A stretch of DNA of 64,000 nt from assembly GCF_013003985.1 (NCBI RefSeq), contig NZ_CP053073.1, positions 1,054,001 through 1,118,000 on the forward strand. The letters are read 5' to 3'. The stretch is from Usitatibacter palustris (GTDB lineage Bacteria; Pseudomonadota; Gammaproteobacteria; Burkholderiales; Usitatibacteraceae). The notes under the pieces are model-generated. The model saw only the letters and a program-made list of their open reading frames with translations, searched no databases and was not told the origin of the DNA. Below, one piece after another: positions 60,471-64,000 of this stretch. A program made the translations under genes and the position numbers. Position 1 is the first letter of the stretch; each line of letters opens with the position of its first letter.

Positions 60471-63400
60471 ATGCGCACTCCCATCCTCTTCCTAGCGCTC
60501 GCACTGAGCGCCATGCCCGCCTTTGGCGCGACGCCCGCCGTGCGCGCCGGCGCCTTCCACAGCCTGGCGCTCGATGCCGGGGGAACCGTGCGCGCATGGG
60601 GTGACGATTCATCCGGGCAGCTCGGCCAGGGCCGCACGCTGCTCACCGCCTCCGCCGTGACGGTCAGTGGAATCACCGGTGTCGCGAAGATTTCCGCGGG
60701 CGCGAACCACGTCCTCGCGTTGATGAACGACGGCACCGTGCGTTCCTGGGGCCGCAACAGCCAGGGACAGCTCGGCGACGGCACGAACACCAATCGCTCG
60801 ACGCCCGCGCCGGTTTCGGGTCTCACGGGCGTGATCGCGATCGCCGCGGCCACGAATCATTCCATCGCGCTGAAATCCGATGGCACCGTATGGGCCTGGG
60901 GCGTGAACTGGCAGGGCCAACTGGGCAGCGACGCGATCCAGGCCGACGTGCCCGTGCGCGTGAACGGCATCAGTGACGTGGCGAAGATTTCATCGACAGG
61001 CGATCACGTGCTGGTCCTCAAGAACGACGGGACCGTGTGGACGTGGGGGCGCAACGATCTCGGGCAACTGGGCACCGGGACCCCGAGCGACGCTCGCGCG
61101 ACACCCGCGGCCGTGCCCGGACTCACCGGCATCGTCGACATCAGCGCCGGCACGCAGCACAGCATGGCCGTCACGGCCGCGGGCGCGGTGCTCACGTGGG
61201 GCTACAACTACGGCGGCCAGCTCGGCCACAACGAGTCTTCGCAATTCCGCGCGGTGCCGACCGTCGTTCCCGGCATCACCGACGCGGCCGCGGCATCCGG
61301 TGGCATCTATCACTCGTTGGTTCGCGCGCGCGACGGCACCGTGTGGGCATGGGGCATGGGTTACTCGGGCGAGCTCGGCGATGGCCGCTTCACGCCTTCG
61401 ATCACGCCGGTCAAGGTCAGTGGCCTCGCGAACGTCACCGACATTTCCGCCGCCGCGTTCTTCTCGCTTGCGCGCACGAGCGACGGCGCGCTGTGGGCGT
61501 GGGGCAGCAATGCCAGCGGCCAGATCGGCGACGGCACGTCCGAGAATCGCGGCACGCCGGTGCGAGTGATCAGCATTCCCGCGATCGTCGCGATGTCGGC
61601 GGGCGGGGGCCACGGCTTCGCGGTCCCTGCGGACGGCACGGTGCGCGCGTGGGGCGCCAACGATTTCGGCGAGCTGGGCGACGGCGCCAAGCCGCTGCGC
61701 ACGACGCCCGCGCTCGTTCCCGGCGCAACCGGCATCGAAAAGATCGCGGCGGGCGGATTGCACACGCTGGCCGTGAAGGCGGATGGCACCGTCATCGCCT
61801 GGGGCAGCAATTCGCAGGCGCAGCTCGGCGACGGCACGCAGAACTCGCGTTCCACGGCGGGCGCGGTGCGCGTGCTCACGGGTGTGCGCGACGTTGCCGC
61901 CGGCTTCTTCAACTCGTTCGCGCTCAAGACCGACGGCACCGTTTGGTCCTGGGGCTATGCGTGGCAAGGCCTGCTGGGCCACGGCGACGAGGAGCAGCAG
62001 AACGAACCCAAACGAATCGCCGCACTCTCGGGCATCAGCGCGCTCGCCGCGGGCGACTCGCACACGCTCGTGCTCGAGTCCAACGGCGGCGTGCAGTCGT
62101 GGGGCGCCAACGATTCGGGACAACTGGGCAGCGGCAACACCGCGAATCGCTCGTCGCCCGGATTCGTGAACGGACTGACCAGCGTGACCCGGATCGCCGC
62201 GGGCGGCGCGCACTCGCTCGCGTTGCGCACCGACGGCACCGTGTGGGCGTGGGGCAGCAACTACTCGGGCCAGCTCGGAGATGGCACCAACACCGACCGG
62301 CTGGTGCCGGTGCAAGTCCCGGGACTGACGGGCGTCGTTTCCATCGCGGCGGGCAGCTCTTCGTCGTTCGCGATTCGCCAGGACGGCACCGTGTGGGCGT
62401 GGGGCGCGAACTACACCGGGCAGCTCGGCGACGGCGAAGGCTTCGAGCAAGTGCGTCCGGTGCAAGTCACCGGCGTGCGTGGCGTGGCCGAAGTCACCGG
62501 CGGCAGTGTCCACGGCCTGGCGCGCACGACCGACGGCGCCGTGTACGCATGGGGTTTCAGTCCGGATGGACGCGTCGGCGACGGCACGGTCGCCACGCGG
62601 CTCTCGCCGGTGGTCGTCCTGCGCGAAGGCGGCGCGGGTTCGATCGAAGCGAACAACTGGTTCCTCGATCTCGACCCGGCGGTGGCCACGAGCATTCCGG
62701 GCGATAAGGTTCCGGTGTTCCTGCTGGTGACGTCGCGCGGGGGTGCCACGCTCGATGCGAACGTTCGCGCGCGCGCCTCCGACGTCGGCACCAACGCGAG
62801 CTACTTCGTTTTCGTCGTTGCGCCGCAAGCATCGGTGCTCGGTGCCACGAGCTCGATGAAAGTCGTGGGCTACGCGAAGCGCCGCGACGGCAAGGCGGAT
62901 CCCGTGCCGTGCGTGCTCGCGCAATTGAATTCGAACGGCCAGTTGCAGCAGGTCAGTGCCTCGAGCCTCGCGGCCCTGCTCTCGGGGACGCTCACCGCGC
63001 AGGGCCAGACGGTCGCGGTGCTCAACAGTGCCAGCACGGCGCAACTGACGGGCTCGACGGTCTACGTCGGCTACGGCACGAACGCCGCCGCGATGCTCAA
63101 CAGCGGCACGAACCGCAGCGTGGTCTCGGTTCCGGGCAGCGTCGAGTGCAAGCCGCAGCCGCCGCAAACGGGCTGGTGGTGGAACACGGCGGAGGGCGGC
63201 CGGGGCTACTCGATCGAGCAGCAGGGCAACAACCTCTTCATGGCGGCGTACTTCTACGAAGCCGACGGCCGCGCGACGTGGCTGGTTGCCTCCGGTCCTT
63301 CGTCGATCGATGGTTCGCTCTTCACCGCGCCCCTGTATCGCTGCACCGGCGGCGTGACGCTCGCGGGCGCGTACAAGACCAACAACTGCACGGCCAACGG

Positions 63401-63857
63401 TTCGGTGACGCTCGGGTTCACGAGCGCCTCGACGGGAACGATGGTCTGGCCGGGTGGCAACGTCGCGATCGAGCGCTTCGACATCGTGCCCGGGGGCCTC
63501 GCCGCCGCGCCGCAGGCCGGCGTTCCGGAGAGCGGCTGGTGGTGGAGTGCGGCCGAGAACGGCCGCGGCTTCTTCATCGAATGGCAGAACGGGTCGGCCA
63601 ACATCGCGGGCTACATGTACGACGATGCCGGCAATCCCATCTGGTACATCACGGTCGCGCCGACGCCGACCGCGCTCGCGCTCAACAGCACCTGGTGGCA
63701 GTACGCCAACGGACAGACGCAGGGCGGCCCGTACAAGGCGCCGACGCAGGTGAACGGCAACGTCGGGCCGACGACCATCCAGTTCCACGATACGACGACC
63801 GCCACGATGACGATGCCCGGCGGCCGGCAGGTGCCGCTCACGCGCTTCCGTTTCTGA
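60471..63857 (+). CDS. Secreted RCC1-repeat protein with tandem Trp-rich repeats
   Basis: The start at 60471 gives a clean signal peptide (MRTPILFLALALSAMPAFGA); 60459 is an alternative. The 1128-residue protein has 14 RCC1-type repeats of about 50 residues (residues 25 to about 715), each with a core like HSLALRTDGTVWAWGSN followed by GQLGDG, enough for two seven-bladed propellers. The C-terminus from about 790 is the same module as in the 58376 protein, with repeats at about 901 (GWWWNTAEGGRGYSIEQQG) and 1022 (GWWWSAAENGRGFFIEWQN), ending LTRFRF. It probably binds proteins or glycans outside the cell. Confidence 0.87.
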   Translation: MRTPILFLALALSAMPAFGATPAVRAGAFHSLALDAGGTVRAWGDDSSGQLGQGRTLLTASAVTVSGITGVAKISAGANHVLALMNDGTVRSWGRNSQGQLGDGTNTNRSTPAPVSGLTGVIAIAAATNHSIALKSDGTVWAWGVNWQGQLGSDAIQADVPVRVNGISDVAKISSTGDHVLVLKNDGTVWTWGRNDLGQLGTGTPSDARATPAAVPGLTGIVDISAGTQHSMAVTAAGAVLTWGYNYGGQLGHNESSQFRAVPTVVPGITDAAAASGGIYHSLVRARDGTVWAWGMGYSGELGDGRFTPSITPVKVSGLANVTDISAAAFFSLARTSDGALWAWGSNASGQIGDGTSENRGTPVRVISIPAIVAMSAGGGHGFAVPADGTVRAWGANDFGELGDGAKPLRTTPALVPGATGIEKIAAGGLHTLAVKADGTVIAWGSNSQAQLGDGTQNSRSTAGAVRVLTGVRDVAAGFFNSFALKTDGTVWSWGYAWQGLLGHGDEEQQNEPKRIAALSGISALAAGDSHTLVLESNGGVQSWGANDSGQLGSGNTANRSSPGFVNGLTSVTRIAAGGAHSLALRTDGTVWAWGSNYSGQLGDGTNTDRLVPVQVPGLTGVVSIAAGSSSSFAIRQDGTVWAWGANYTGQLGDGEGFEQVRPVQVTGVRGVAEVTGGSVHGLARTTDGAVYAWGFSPDGRVGDGTVATRLSPVVVLREGGAGSIEANNWFLDLDPAVATSIPGDKVPVFLLVTSRGGATLDANVRARASDVGTNASYFVFVVAPQASVLGATSSMKVVGYAKRRDGKADPVPCVLAQLNSNGQLQQVSASSLAALLSGTLTAQGQTVAVLNSASTAQLTGSTVYVGYGTNAAAMLNSGTNRSVVSVPGSVECKPQPPQTGWWWNTAEGGRGYSIEQQGNNLFMAAYFYEADGRATWLVASGPSSIDGSLFTAPLYRCTGGVTLAGAYKTNNCTANGSVTLGFTSASTGTMVWPGGNVAIERFDIVPGGLAAAPQAGVPESGWWWSAAENGRGFFIEWQNGSANIAGYMYDDAGNPIWYITVAPTPTALALNSTWWQYANGQTQGGPYKAPTQVNGNVGPTTIQFHDTTTATMTMPGGRQVPLTRFRF

Positions 63858-63913
63858 GCCTGCGCGTGAGAACGGTTTGCAGGAAGAGTCCGGATTCCAG
63901 AAAGGACCGAGTC

Positions 63914-64000
63914 ATGCGCGCGCACACATCCTGGTCATCACGCTTCACCTCCCTGGCGGCCATGCTCGTGCTGGGCGTGGCGGCGCTCGTGCAATCGGCG
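63914..64000 (+). CDS. Exported protein, N-terminal part only
   Basis: An open frame starts at an ATG preceded by AAAGGA and gives 29 residues (MRAHTSWSSRFTSLAAMLVL, then GVAALVQSA) before the window ends. It reads as a signal peptide. It may belong with the two secreted proteins upstream, but nothing of the mature protein is visible. Confidence 0.6.
   Translation, partial: MRAHTSWSSRFTSLAAMLVLGVAALVQSA

Noticed and set aside
60540-62600. Regularly spaced GC-rich direct repeats that could suggest a CRISPR or VNTR array
   Set aside because: They are the coding sequence of RCC1 repeats (GACGGCACCGTGTGGGCGTG and variants), in frame and with divergent third positions.
60990-63788. Very long open frame antisense to the RCC1 protein gene
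   Set aside because: It lies wholly opposite a gene with clear repeats and a signal peptide, its translation is Arg/His/Ala-rich low-complexity sequence, and such frames arise from GC-rich codon use. The same holds for antisense frames at 3504-5780, 12609-15350, 19648-21549 and 41556-44234.

Overview
This is a GC-rich, densely coded bacterial window. Secreted proteins have Gram-negative sorting signals: lipoboxes, Sec and Tat signal peptides, a TonB-dependent receptor and a surface beta barrel. The gene content (heme A synthase of the COX15 type, lysC close to tRNA-Ser, Liv-type ABC transporters, GGDEF-EAL and hybrid kinases) fits a free-living aerobic betaproteobacterium. This is inference from gene content; no rRNA or marker phylogeny is available here. 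Genes are packed in operons with many 1-26 base start/stop overlaps. There is no prophage, no CRISPR array and no transposase gene.

Layout. 1-8692: a partial gene, a Nudix hydrolase, a YVTN beta propeller, then a tight run of polysaccharide deacetylase, sterol-desaturase-like enzyme, secreted trypsin-like protease with C-terminal tryptophan-rich repeats, and 23S rRNA methyltransferase rlmD; then a 580-base stretch without a gene that holds two inverted repeats, and a Bax-inhibitor-like membrane protein. 8851-15323: two coupled TPR-like lipoproteins, tRNA-Ser(TGA), a secreted protein, a 67-bp perfect inverted repeat and a CHASE-PAS-GGDEF-EAL protein. 15379-25652: lysC, two S9 peptidases, a pilin-like anchored protein, tRNA-Ser(GCT), a CheY-like regulator coupled to a CHASE3 hybrid kinase, and small proteins. 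25706-32647: tRNA-Arg(ACG), a BON protein, a TonB receptor with a peptidase in one transcription unit, and two paralogous small proteins that flank this block. 32851-39766: an FMN glutamate-synthase-like protein, then a fused-frame operon of lipoprotein, GltS symporter, TAXI-type binding lipoprotein and FUSC-like membrane protein, then a SYLF protein. 39836-47259: an amino-acid decarboxylase with an AspT-type antiporter, ctaA, a beta-barrel protein and a small secreted protein.

47476-58273 reads as one catabolic locus. On the minus strand are an RpiR regulator, an IolC-type kinase fused to an aldolase-like DUF2090 domain, a 3-hydroxyisobutyrate-dehydrogenase-like enzyme, a Tat-exported binding protein, a LivH permease and two SDR dehydrogenases. 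On the plus strand, diverging from a palindrome-bearing control region, are LivM, two Liv ATPases and a third ATPase-like protein with no recognisable signature motif. The likely theme is import and oxidation or phosphorylation of a sugar, polyol or sugar acid; the substrate is not readable from sequence.

58376-64000 holds two secreted proteins in tandem that share a module of about 330-360 residues ending in paired tryptophan-rich repeats, one of them carried on 14 RCC1 repeats, and the start of a further exported protein. The protease at 3630-6119 carries a related repeat pair, so this repeat family is the most distinctive protein feature of the window. Non-coding repeats form three groups: TGTCATCCTGAG-type palindromic elements, a 10-base-period repeat that supplies a start codon for one gene and a stop codon for another, and large hairpins.
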